Source of the DNA: Candidatus Zipacnadia bacterium
Lineage (GTDB): Bacteria; Armatimonadota; UBA5377; JALGUK01
Direction of reading: 5' to 3'
Assembly: GCA_029820875.1 (NCBI GenBank)
Contig: JALGUK010000070.1
Coordinates: 1 to 13,522 of the forward strand
DNA length: 13,522 bases
Every line of letters starts with the position of its first letter. Position 1 is the first letter of the stretch. The notes beneath the pieces are model-generated. The model saw only the letters and a list, made by a program, of their open reading frames with translations, was not told where the DNA came from and ran no database searches. The position numbers were made by a program, and so were the translations under genes. Positions 1 to 7,674 of the stretch are shown here, piece after piece.

Positions 1-1119
1 GTCTTTGACAACGCACCGGCGGATTTCCGCGACTTCCGCGTGTTCGACACAAACGGAAGGCTCCTCTATAGCGACGATTTTGACTCCGGAGAGCTGAGCG
101 GATGGGTCGCGATTGACGCTCCCGGGGTCGGCGGGAAGTGGTCTGTAGTGCAAAAAGGTCCCCAGCAACCCCCAGCGTGTGACTTCACCGAGCACCGGAA
201 GATAACTTTTCTACCCGTGACCCCTCCCCTCGCGCGGCTGAGGGAGTTCGGGAACGTGGTCCGGCTGAAAAACGGCGATTTGCTGGCTGTCTGGATAGAG
301 GAGAATCAGCACGGCACCCCGCCCTGGGCGGCTATGCCCACCTGCGGGCGACTGATGTCACTGCGGTCCACGAACGGCGGAAAGACCTGGAAGGAGTACC
401 AGGTCTTTGTGGACACGCCGATTGATGACCGGCACGGCTACCTCGCCCAATTGTCGGACGGTACGTTGCTGTTCATTTTCCTCGTTCAGTTCACTTCACT
501 CGGTGTTGACGCGGCTCCGGCTTACATCATGCGCTCCACTGACGGCGGCCGGACCTGGGACGACCCACGCCGGGTCCGTATGCCGTTCCCGGTAGAGCTG
601 AAAGTCAAGGGGCGTCACGGCGATCCTTACGGTCTGTTCTTCACACAACCCCCTCTTGAGCTCCCTGGCGGAATGCTCATTCTGCCTATCTTCTCCACGA
701 CGAAGTCCGGGAAGGGAACCCGGTGCTTCCTCGCACGTTCCTACGACCGGGGATTGACCTGGACCGACTTCAGCCTGGTGGCGGAGGATGAGTCGGGCAA
801 GAACAACTACTGCGAGCCGTGCATCGCGGTTGCGCCCTCCGGCCGCTGGATTTGCGTGATGCGTGACGAGATATACAAGGTCCCTGGCAACCCCTACGCC
901 GGCTATATGCTCGCGCCGACGCATTGGTGCGTCTCGGATGACGAGGGGCGTACATGGTCTGCGCCTGAGCCTATGCCGACCGGCTTCCCCGGTGAGGGCA
1001 GCGGCGCGCCATGTATCATCACGACCACAGAAGGGGTTCTCGTGTTCGCCAATGCGAGGGGCGTCGCGTTCAGTTGGGACAGCGGCGAGACATGGGTCCC
1101 GCAGGCGCTCAACACATAA
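1..1119 (+). CDS. Sialidase-like (BNR/Asp-box) beta-propeller protein, 5' partial
   Basis: The frame is open from the first base of the window, so the true start and any signal peptide lie to the left; a GTG at 40 is only an internal codon. About 372 residues are visible. Five Asp-box motifs (S-x-D/N-x-G-x-T-W type) recur: STNGGKTW, STDGGRTW, SYDRGLTW, SDDEGRTW and SWDSGETW, at the spacing of a multi-bladed propeller. Ahead of them is a DDFDSG..SGW stretch such as is common at the edge of extracellular carbohydrate-active domains, and FGNVVRLKNGDLLAVW matches the first blade of BNR-type sialidase-like proteins. This family is usually secreted and acts on glycans, but I could not assign the sialidase arginine triad, so enzymatic activity is not claimed. 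The frame stops at TAA 1117-1119 directly after the last Asp-box blade, and a related protein continues in the next frame, which suggests a broken longer gene. Confidence 0.8.
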   Translation, partial: VFDNAPADFRDFRVFDTNGRLLYSDDFDSGELSGWVAIDAPGVGGKWSVVQKGPQQPPACDFTEHRKITFLPVTPPLARLREFGNVVRLKNGDLLAVWIEENQHGTPPWAAMPTCGRLMSLRSTNGGKTWKEYQVFVDTPIDDRHGYLAQLSDGTLLFIFLVQFTSLGVDAAPAYIMRSTDGGRTWDDPRRVRMPFPVELKVKGRHGDPYGLFFTQPPLELPGGMLILPIFSTTKSGKGTRCFLARSYDRGLTWTDFSLVAEDESGKNNYCEPCIAVAPSGRWICVMRDEIYKVPGNPYAGYMLAPTHWCVSDDEGRTWSAPEPMPTGFPGEGSGAPCIITTTEGVLVFANARGVAFSWDSGETWVPQALNT

Positions 1120-1126
1120 GCCCGAT

Positions 1127-2467
1127 GTGAGCGAGCAGCCGCCTGTCGCGGAGACCGAAATCATCACACCCGACATCCCGACTGTCGTCACGCCGGTTGC
1201 ATCGAAAACGCTTCAGGCGGCCCCGTCGCCCGTGGGGCAAATCAACGTGCTGCGACTGTCAGGCCCGACGGCCTTCGGGGGAGAGAGGCTCGTCGCCGCT
1301 TACTATGCCGAGGACAGGCATGTGTGTGCTGTATGGTCATCCGACGGCGACGCATCATGGGACGGGCCGACATTCATCGCGGAGGTCAGCAAGAGGGAGC
1401 AGTCTCCTCAGTTGACTGAACTGCCGGACCACAGCGTGGTGTGCATATTCGCGCCGCGGCGGGGAGGTCTTGCCTGGTCGCGGTCCACAGACGCCGGCCG
1501 TACATGGTCAAAGCCCGCGCAAATCGCTCTCGAAATTTCACTCCCCATATATTGCAGCGGGCCGCTGGTCGCCGGGTCGGAGTCGGAGTGGCGGCTGCCG
1601 GTGTGGACGGACAAAGGCGGGGACGTCAGAACACTACTGCTTCGGACAAATGACGGCGGCCGTTCCTGGAGCGCAGTTGGCCCGCCACTTGATGGCTACA
1701 CCGAGCCTGCGCTGCTTGTTATGCGCTCGGGACAGCAGCGTCTCTTCGCGCGGCCAGCCGGGGGAGCAAGCATAGTCTGCTTTACATCTGGACCCGACGG
1801 CCAGAAGTGGGAAGGACCGGAGGAACTACCGATTGAGGGAGGCCGGCCAGCCGCGCTCGAACTCGCCGAGGGGATTGTTCTCGTCGCCGTTCAAGGCAAT
1901 GACGGCCGCTTGGATGTTGCCTACACGTGGCCCGGGATGGGCCGGTGGTTCCGCTCGCGCCTGGCCTGTGGGTATGCCGTGCCCGTCGGCGGCAAGCTGC
2001 ATCTTGCGGTGGGCACAGGGTGCGGTTTGAATGGGAATATCAACAACCTGGCTCAGGTGCCGCTGACAGACGAGCAGCAAAAGGCGTGGCTCGACAGTGA
2101 CCGGCTGTTCATTGACGATACTGACGGCGCTTTCACTTACAGCGGCCCATGGGAAGAGGTGCGTGACGAGCGCGCAGCCGCAGGCGCGTACCATGTCGGC
2201 TCAAAGGACGCGTCGGTCAAAGTGGCGTTCAACGGAACAGCGGTCGGCCTCGTGTTTACGCAGGGACCGAAGTATGGGCTGCTGCAAGTCACGATTGACG
2301 GCCGGGAGTATCCGCCGGTCGAGACGACGGGGCCGGAGGTGTTCCAGCAACGGCGATGTCTTGCCGTCGGTTTGCCGCCGGGCGAGCATGAACTGTCGCT
2401 GCGAGTGCTCATGTACGGCTGGAAAAGTGGTCAAATGCGTATAGACGGGATCGAGACGATGCAGTAA
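1127..2467 (+). CDS. Second sialidase-like propeller with C-terminal carbohydrate-binding-like domain; probably the frameshifted 3' half of the preceding gene
   Basis: Protein-like sequence begins at about 1118 in frame 2, just past the TAA of the preceding frame. The coordinate given is the first GTG (1127), but no Shine-Dalgarno sequence precedes it and there is no signal peptide, so independent initiation is doubtful. A Pro/Thr/Val-rich linker (VSEQPPVAETEIITP and onward, residues 1-40) leads into a second propeller with degenerate Asp boxes: SSDGDASW, STDAGRTW, TNDGGRSW and SGPDGQKW. From about residue 325 to the end is a separate beta-rich domain (DTDGAFTYSGPW ... VAFNGTAVGLVF ... VTIDG ... 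GEHELSLRVL ... MRIDGIE), the pattern of small C-terminal ligand- or carbohydrate-binding modules found in secreted proteins. It probably belongs to the same extracellular glycan-acting protein as the upstream frame. The alternative is a separate small ORF left after gene decay. Family call is fairly sure; start and intactness are not. Confidence 0.7.
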   Translation: MSEQPPVAETEIITPDIPTVVTPVASKTLQAAPSPVGQINVLRLSGPTAFGGERLVAAYYAEDRHVCAVWSSDGDASWDGPTFIAEVSKREQSPQLTELPDHSVVCIFAPRRGGLAWSRSTDAGRTWSKPAQIALEISLPIYCSGPLVAGSESEWRLPVWTDKGGDVRTLLLRTNDGGRSWSAVGPPLDGYTEPALLVMRSGQQRLFARPAGGASIVCFTSGPDGQKWEGPEELPIEGGRPAALELAEGIVLVAVQGNDGRLDVAYTWPGMGRWFRSRLACGYAVPVGGKLHLAVGTGCGLNGNINNLAQVPLTDEQQKAWLDSDRLFIDDTDGAFTYSGPWEEVRDERAAAGAYHVGSKDASVKVAFNGTAVGLVFTQGPKYGLLQVTIDGREYPPVETTGPEVFQQRRCLAVGLPPGEHELSLRVLMYGWKSGQMRIDGIETMQ

Positions 2468-2872
2468 AGCGCCGCGGCGCATGTATTCGCCGATGTTTTC
2501 GCTCTGGCCATGGGCTGGGCGGCCATTGGGCTCGCATCCCGGCCCACGACAGAGCAAAATACGTTCGGTTACCACCGGCTCGAGATATTCGCGGCCATGA
2601 TAGAGGCGATCGAGTCCATTCCCGGAGTTAGGGGCCACGACATTCACGTCTGGAGCTTGTGTTCCGACTACAGAGCGCTGAGTGCTCATGTTGAGGTCCC
2701 CACACAGAGCACCGAGGAGACCCATCCCCTTCTCCAAGCAATCAACGCCATACTGCGGGAGAAGTCCAAAATTGCACATACTACGCTGTAATTCGAGAGC
2801 GTCGGGTGCATGCCCCAGGACCACTTGCACGACGTGACGGCTACCGCCAGGCATCACTCGCATGGTCATTGA
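2468..2872 (+). pseudogene. Relic of a cation diffusion facilitator (CzcD/ZnT-type) metal exporter
   Basis: Read in the frame that continues past the TAA at 2465-2467, this stretch gives HVFADVFALAMGW, an H-x3-D metal site of a CDF transmembrane helix (His codon 2480, Asp codon 2492), then TFGYHRLEIFAAMI (2561-2602), the loop after TM2 and start of TM3. It then jumps straight into IPGVRGHDIHVWSL and IAHTTL, the cytoplasmic C-terminal domain. Roughly 110-130 residues covering TM3 to TM6, including the second H-x3-D site, are missing at about 2600-2606. TAA at 2789-2791 sits where the family has Gln (TLQFE; CAA to TAA), and the frame then continues FESVGC to a His-rich tail (ARHHSHGH) ending at TGA 2870-2872, typical of CDF termini. 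The N-terminus is also gone. An ATG at 2510 opens a 93-residue frame, but a transporter without most of its helices cannot work as one. Family recognition is confident; dead status is inferred. Confidence 0.82.
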
Positions 2873-2912
2873 GGCGACATCCATTCCGAACCGGACCCGT
2901 AGCTGGCGCACA

Positions 2913-2941
2913 TTGACATGGCACAATTGCTCTGATATACT
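2913..2941 (+). promoter_or_regulatory. Sigma70-type promoter for the rapZ operon
   Basis: TTGACA at 2913-2918 is a perfect -35 element. TATACT at 2936-2941 is a near-perfect -10 element, 17 bp away, with an extended -10 TG at 2933-2934. Transcription would begin near 2948, leaving a leader of about 35 nt before the rapZ ATG with GGAGGA at 2965-2970. No operator palindrome was noticed around it. This is the best promoter seen in the window and marks the boundary between the decayed upstream region and the conserved gene cluster. Confidence 0.8.
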
Positions 2942-2982
2942 TTAGAGTCGAAATTGGGACGCGCGGAGGAGCACGGGTTGTC

Positions 2983-3840
2983 ATGGCGGAACCCAGACTG
3001 ACGATTGTGACAGGACTCTCCGGTGCGGGCAAGAACCAGGCACTTCGATGCTTCGAAGACCTGGGCTTTTTTTGTGTGGAGAACATGCCACCGGGGCTGA
3101 TACCGAAATTCGCAGAGCTGTGCACGTCATCCGAGAACCGCAGTGTGGCCATAGTGATGGACATCCGGGGGGATCAATTCGCCGGGGACGTACAGGACGC
3201 TCTCGATGTCCTGGACAAACGCGGCCAGGCCTACCAGATAATTTTCCTCGATGCCTCAGACGAGGCCCTGGTCCGACGATTCAAGGAGACCCGCCGGAAG
3301 CACCCGCTCGCGCAGAAGCATGACAGCCTTCTGGATTGCATTCGCGCCGAGCGGACCTGGCTGTCTTCCCTGAAGGCCCGGGCGGACAAGGTAATCGAGA
3401 CATCCGACCTCTCCGCACGCGAGCTGTGGGAGGAAATCACAAGCACTGTGGTCACAGGCGGTACCGGACTGACCATCACGGTGGTGTCCTTCGGCTACAA
3501 ATACGGGTTGCCGCCTGACTCGGACCTTGTGTTTGACGTCCGGTTCATCACGAATCCCAACTACATCGAGGACCTGCGCGTGCTGGACGGCATGGACGAG
3601 CGGGTACGTGAGTATGTCCTGGGCGACTGGTTGACCAGGCAGTACCTGGAACGCCTGATTGACTTCCTGCGTTTCCTGCTGCCACATTACGTGGCGGAGG
3701 GGAAAAGCTACCTCGGGGCGTCAATCGGGTGTACGGGAGGCAAGCATCGGTCAGTCGTAATCGCCGATGAGGTGGCCGCGGCCCTTCAAGATGCTGATTA
3801 TCAAGTGCGCGTCCACCACCGCGATATCAACCGCAATTGA
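2983..3840 (+). CDS. rapZ: RapZ/YvcJ-family nucleotide-binding regulator
   Basis: 285 residues, the usual RapZ length. In E. coli RapZ senses glucosamine-6-phosphate and delivers GlmZ/GlmY small RNAs, controlling GlmS; in Bacillus the homologue YvcJ is a GTP/ATP-binding protein encoded beside yvcK. The N-terminal P-loop is GLSGAGKN (residues 11-18), followed by ALRCFEDLGFFCVENMP as in the family; VMDIRG is the Walker-B-like strand. The C-terminal domain has SFGYKYGLPPDSDLVFDVRF and the signature GCTGGKHRSV (from residue 249). The P-loop has Asn18 where Ser or Thr normally coordinates magnesium, which may weaken or alter nucleotide hydrolysis. The ATG is preceded by GGAGGA at 2965-2970 (12 nt away, somewhat long) and a strong promoter. 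It is the first gene of the cluster, and yvcK follows after 43 bp. Identity is very secure; whether it binds RNA in this organism is unknown. Confidence 0.95.
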   Translation: MAEPRLTIVTGLSGAGKNQALRCFEDLGFFCVENMPPGLIPKFAELCTSSENRSVAIVMDIRGDQFAGDVQDALDVLDKRGQAYQIIFLDASDEALVRRFKETRRKHPLAQKHDSLLDCIRAERTWLSSLKARADKVIETSDLSARELWEEITSTVVTGGTGLTITVVSFGYKYGLPPDSDLVFDVRFITNPNYIEDLRVLDGMDERVREYVLGDWLTRQYLERLIDFLRFLLPHYVAEGKSYLGASIGCTGGKHRSVVIADEVAAALQDADYQVRVHHRDINRN

Positions 3841-3870
3841 ACGGTATGCGGAGCCGGTTTTGTTTCGGGC

Positions 3871-3875
3871 AGGAG
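3871..3875 (+). promoter_or_regulatory. Ribosome binding site fixing the yvcK start at GTG 3884
   Basis: AGGAG lies 8 nt before the in-frame GTG at 3884. The frame stays open upstream to an ATG at 3767 inside rapZ, but that segment encodes no family-like sequence and lacks a comparable Shine-Dalgarno sequence, so the GTG start is preferred. Confidence 0.75.
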
Positions 3876-3883
3876 TCTTAGCG

Positions 3884-5173
3884 GTGAATCTACGCTTACG
3901 GAATATACTCAAGTGGTTGTACCCGGGCATAAGAGTCAAGCGCTGGCTGATTCTGCTCGCGATAGGGATAGTCACGTTTGGAGCCGGCATGGCGTTGGCC
4001 CTCGGGATGCAGGTGCTTGACGTCTCCGAACTGCTGCGGGAGATTGGCGGCCGCGTCAGCAGCCCGACATTGGCCGGGGCGTTCGTCGCCGTCGGTGGAA
4101 CGGCACTCATCATACTGGCGGTCCGCCAGCTTGTCCGCTCCATCGCCGCGGCTCTTCGGCCCAGCGGAGGAGAAGAGCTTGTAGACATTCTGTACCAGAA
4201 GCGGCGCCTTGAGCAGGGGGAACGGATTGTCGTTATCGGTGGCGGTACGGGCCTTTCCACGCTTCTTCGAGGCCTCAAGGAGTTCACAGGGAACCTTACG
4301 GCTCTGGTAACGGTTTCCGATGACGGCGGCTCCTCGGGCCGGCTTCAGAAGGACCTGGGCGTTCTGCCGCCGGGCGATATACGCAACTGTCTGGTAGCGC
4401 TTGCAGACGTCGAGCCGCTGATGACGCACCTGTTCCAGTACCGGTTTGACGGCGACACTAATGGCCTCGGCGGGCACTCCTTCGGAAATCTCCTGATAGC
4501 GGCTATGACCTCCATCACTGGAAATTTTGAGCAAGCGATAAAGGAAACGAGTAAGGTTCTGGCCATCCGCGGCCGTGTCCTGCCAGCCACCTTGGAGGAC
4601 GTGGTTCTGTGCGCCGAGTGCAATGATGGGAGCATGGTCGAGGGAGAGACCGCCGTAAGCCGCTGCGGGCAGATTAAGCGTGTTTTCCTCCGCCCGGGCT
4701 CGCCACCGCCTCTGGCGGAAACAATAGAAGCGATCCAGTCGGCGAGCATAATCGTCATCGGTCCGGGGAGCCTTTACACCAGCATTATCCCGAATCTCCT
4801 GGTGCGGGATATACCCGAGACCATTGCTGCTTCTGATGCCGTAAAGATATACGTGTGCAACGTGATGACCCAGCCGGGCGAGAGCGATGGCCTGTCAGCA
4901 TCCGGGCATCTGCGGGCGATTCTGGAGCATATCCCACAGCCGGTTTTCGACTTCGTGTTAGTGAATAACGCTGTCCCCTCGCCGGAGATCCTCCGCCGCT
5001 ACCGAGAACAGGGCGCCGAACTGGTCCGTCCCGATGTGGACGAGATCGCCCGTTTAGGGTTTGTTCCAATCGCCGGTGACTATCTATCCCGTGATGACTA
5101 TGCCCGACATGACCCCCATCGGCTAGCCACGGCAATCTTGTCCCTGGCGATGGAGGAGGTTCGCGTGCATTAG
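3884..5173 (+). CDS. yvcK: YvcK/GlmR (CofD-like) gluconeogenesis and cell-wall factor, membrane-anchored form
   Basis: 429 residues from the GTG start, about 100 longer than the roughly 320-residue Bacillus YvcK. The extra N-terminal part contains two hydrophobic segments, residues about 21-42 (WLILLAIGIVTFGAGMALAL) and 62-80 (TLAGAFVAVGGTALIILAV), so the protein is probably anchored in the membrane with the catalytic-like domain in the cytoplasm. The CofD-like domain starts with VVIGGGTGLSTLLRGLK (Gly119 onward), then VSDDGGSSGRL, PPGDIRNCLVALAD, GHSFGNLLIAAM, IGPGSLYTSIIPNLLV and VCNVMTQPGESDG, all family hallmarks. In Bacillus this protein binds UDP-GlcNAc, stimulates GlmS, is needed for growth on gluconeogenic carbon sources and affects PBP1 placement. 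It sits 43 bp behind rapZ, presumably co-transcribed, and is followed by gap after 117 bp. The customary downstream partner whiA is absent. Confidence 0.94.
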   Translation: MNLRLRNILKWLYPGIRVKRWLILLAIGIVTFGAGMALALGMQVLDVSELLREIGGRVSSPTLAGAFVAVGGTALIILAVRQLVRSIAAALRPSGGEELVDILYQKRRLEQGERIVVIGGGTGLSTLLRGLKEFTGNLTALVTVSDDGGSSGRLQKDLGVLPPGDIRNCLVALADVEPLMTHLFQYRFDGDTNGLGGHSFGNLLIAAMTSITGNFEQAIKETSKVLAIRGRVLPATLEDVVLCAECNDGSMVEGETAVSRCGQIKRVFLRPGSPPPLAETIEAIQSASIIVIGPGSLYTSIIPNLLVRDIPETIAASDAVKIYVCNVMTQPGESDGLSASGHLRAILEHIPQPVFDFVLVNNAVPSPEILRRYREQGAELVRPDVDEIARLGFVPIAGDYLSRDDYARHDPHRLATAILSLAMEEVRVH

Positions 5174-5219
5174 CCGAATTGTAACACAGAACCGTTTTCC
5201 GGTTTCAGCGCTCCATCCG

Positions 5220-5260
5220 GGGCAGCCCGAAGCACGCTAATAATACGGCCCCGGCTGCCC
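5220..5260 (+). other. Inverted repeat in the yvcK-gap intergenic region
   Basis: GGGCAGCC (5220-5227) and GGCTGCCC (5253-5260) form a perfect 8-bp inverted repeat around an AT-containing 25-nt centre that includes TAATAATAC. It lies about 18 nt before the gap Shine-Dalgarno sequence. It could be an operator or an RNA stem in the gap leader. There is no T-run after it, so it is not a standard terminator. A shorter AACCG/CGGTT stem lies upstream at 5190-5204. No convincing -35/-10 pair was found in this gap. Function unproven. Confidence 0.35.
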
Positions 5261-5263
5261 TAA

Positions 5264-6307
<1,044 letters not shown>

Positions 6308-6315
6308 AGCTATTC

Positions 6316-6354
6316 GTACTGCAGCGCCGGAGATTGCCTTCGGCGCTGCAGTGC
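6316..6354 (+). other. Strong hairpin between gap and pgk
   Basis: ACTGCAGCGCCG (6318-6329) is the exact reverse complement of 6341-6352. The stem continues inward by G-U, A-U and G-C pairs to a 5-nt loop (ATTGC, 6333-6337), and outward by a U-G and a G-C pair. That gives about 17 pairs starting only 9 nt after the gap stop codon. No T-run follows, so an intrinsic terminator is unlikely. An mRNA-stabilising or processing stem giving separate gap and pgk levels, or an attenuating structure, fits better. Confidence 0.7.
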
Positions 6355-6380
6355 TCCCATTCGCTCCCGAATTCTCACAG

Positions 6381-6401
6381 TCGCTTGTTTTCGACAGGCG
6401 A
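6381..6401 (+). other. Second hairpin in the pgk leader
   Basis: TCGCTTGT (6381-6388) pairs with ACAGGCGA (6394-6401), 8 pairs with one U-G, around a 5-nt loop. It lies 42 nt before the pgk ATG and is followed by AAATCTCTCC rather than a T-run. It may act with the larger upstream stem in the gap-pgk spacer. I see no known riboswitch pattern. Confidence 0.4.
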
Positions 6402-6443
6402 AATCTCTCCGCAACTGAGCCTGTCCACAAGGCGGGTGATTAC

Positions 6444-7637
6444 ATGCTCAACAAGTTGTCAGTGACGGACCTGGATGTTCGGGGGAAGCGTGTGCTGGTG
6501 CGTGTGGACTTCAATGTCCCGCTTGACGAGAACGGCAACATCACCGATGACACGCGCATCAAGGCTGCCCTGCCCACGATTAAATACCTGATGGACAATG
6601 GTGCAAAGACAATACTCATGTCCCATCTCGGCCGTCCCAAGGGGAATGTCGTGCCAGAGCTGAGCCTCGCGCCTGCCGCCACGCGTCTGGGTGAGCTGCT
6701 CGGCAAGGACGTATCGCTTGCACCGGACTGCGTGGGCGATAATGTCAATGCAATGGTGGGCCGAATGGAGCCGGGCGACGTGTTGATGCTTGAGAACACG
6801 CGCTTCCACGTAGGGGAAGAGAAGAATGACCCGGAGTTCGCCCGACAGCTCGCACAGTTGGGCGATATGTACGTAAATGACGCGTTCGGCACTTGCCATC
6901 GCGCACACGCCAGCACCGAAGGCGTTGCTCGCCTCCTGCCACAGGCGGCCGCGGGCTTCCTGGTGCAGAAGGAATTGGAGGCCTTCGGGAAGGCTCTGAC
7001 CGACCCCGACCGGCCCTTTGTCGCTGTGCTCGGCGGAGCGAAAATATCGGACAAAATTCCGGTGGTTGAGAATCTTCTGGACAAAGTGAATACACTCATC
7101 ATCGGCGGCGGAATGGCCTACACGTTCCTTAAGGCCAAGGGTTACGAGGTCGGCCGTTCTCTGTTGGACGAGGAGAAGGTGGACCTGACAGCAGAGCTTA
7201 TGAAGCGCGCCGAGCAAGCCGGCGTCGAATTGCTTCTTCCCACAGACACCCTGATAGCCGATCGTGATGCCCCGGACGCGGAGACCGCAATTGTGCCGGC
7301 GGCTCAGATACCAGCCGACAAGATGGGTATGGACATCGGCCCTGAAACTGCAAAGACCTTCGGCGATGTTATACGCCGGGCCAGAACAGTCATCTGGAAC
7401 GGTCCGATGGGCCGTTTCGAATACGACATCTTCGCAGAGGGCACCCATAAGGTGGCCAAAGCGATGGCGGACTGCAACGGGACGACTATTGTCGGCGGCG
7501 GGGACTCCATCGCCGCTTTGGAGAAAATGGGCCTCGCGGATAAGATGACCCATATCTCAACCGGCGGCGGCGCATCGCTTGAGCTGTTGGAGGGCAAGGA
7601 GCTCCCAGGCGTATCGGTGTTGACTGACAAGACGTAG
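6444..7637 (+). CDS. pgk: Phosphoglycerate kinase
   Basis: 397 residues from ATG 6444, the standard PGK length. The enzyme transfers phosphate between 1,3-bisphosphoglycerate and ADP, the step after GAPDH, in the cytoplasm. The N-terminal substrate domain has [13 protein letters not shown] (residues 14-26), [23 protein letters not shown] and the basic-loop region [15 protein letters not shown]. The nucleotide domain has [33 protein letters not shown] and the C-terminal GGGDSIAAL ... [15 protein letters not shown]. The frame is open back to an ATG at 6351, but that extension lies within the hairpin region and does not resemble PGK; ATG 6444 has AAGGCGGG 7-14 nt upstream and matches the normal N-terminus. 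tpiA, often next in line, is absent; comF follows after about 37 bp. Confidence 0.97.
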   Translation: MLNKLSVTDLDVRGKRVLVRVDFNVPLDENGNITDDTRIKAALPTIKYLMDNGAKTILMSHLGRPKGNVVPELSLAPAATRLGELLGKDVSLAPDCVGDNVNAMVGRMEPGDVLMLENTRFHVGEEKNDPEFARQLAQLGDMYVNDAFGTCHRAHASTEGVARLLPQAAAGFLVQKELEAFGKALTDPDRPFVAVLGGAKISDKIPVVENLLDKVNTLIIGGGMAYTFLKAKGYEVGRSLLDEEKVDLTAELMKRAEQAGVELLLPTDTLIADRDAPDAETAIVPAAQIPADKMGMDIGPETAKTFGDVIRRARTVIWNGPMGRFEYDIFAEGTHKVAKAMADCNGTTIVGGGDSIAALEKMGLADKMTHISTGGGASLELLEGKELPGVSVLTDKT

Positions 7638-7644
7638 GCGTGCT

Positions 7645-7672
7645 CCCCATCCCACTGGCGCTGGGTGAGGGG
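7645..7672 (+). other. GC-rich imperfect hairpin between pgk and comF
   Basis: CCCC (7645-7648) and CCCA (7651-7654) can pair with GGGG (7669-7672) and TGGG (7662-7665) across a small internal loop, enclosing CTGGCGC. It begins 8 nt after the pgk stop. It could help end pgk transcription, but only CTTTG follows. It covers the G-rich stretch that would serve as ribosome binding site for a comF TTG start at 7675. Confidence 0.35.
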
Positions 7673-7674
7673 CT

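Noticed and set aside
1111..1121. Programmed ribosomal frameshift in the sialidase-like gene
   Set aside because: AAC ACA TAA does not offer a plausible +1 re-pairing, and no upstream Shine-Dalgarno-like stimulator as in prfB is present; mutation or error is simpler.
863..1126. Upstream extension of the second sialidase-like frame, overlapping the first
   Set aside because: The extension is Arg-rich, without propeller motifs, and shadows the real frame 1 protein; protein-like sequence begins only near 1118.
2201..2926. A 241-codon reverse-strand frame across the sialidase end and the CDF relic
   Set aside because: It is the complement of recognisable forward coding sequence and shows no motif of its own.
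3767..3883. A longer yvcK start overlapping rapZ by 74 bp
   Set aside because: GTG 3884 has AGGAG at ideal spacing, and the upstream segment looks like rapZ shadow and spacer.
6316..6354. Intrinsic terminator after gap
   Set aside because: The stem is strong, but no T-run follows; CTCCCATTCG comes next.
6351..6443. A longer pgk start at ATG 6351
   Set aside because: It begins inside the strong hairpin and adds residues not found in PGK; ATG 6444 gives the normal N-terminus.
6459..7553. A 364-codon reverse-strand frame opposite pgk
   Set aside because: It is fully contained in pgk, has no family-like motifs or ribosome binding site, and arises from codon bias of the real gene.
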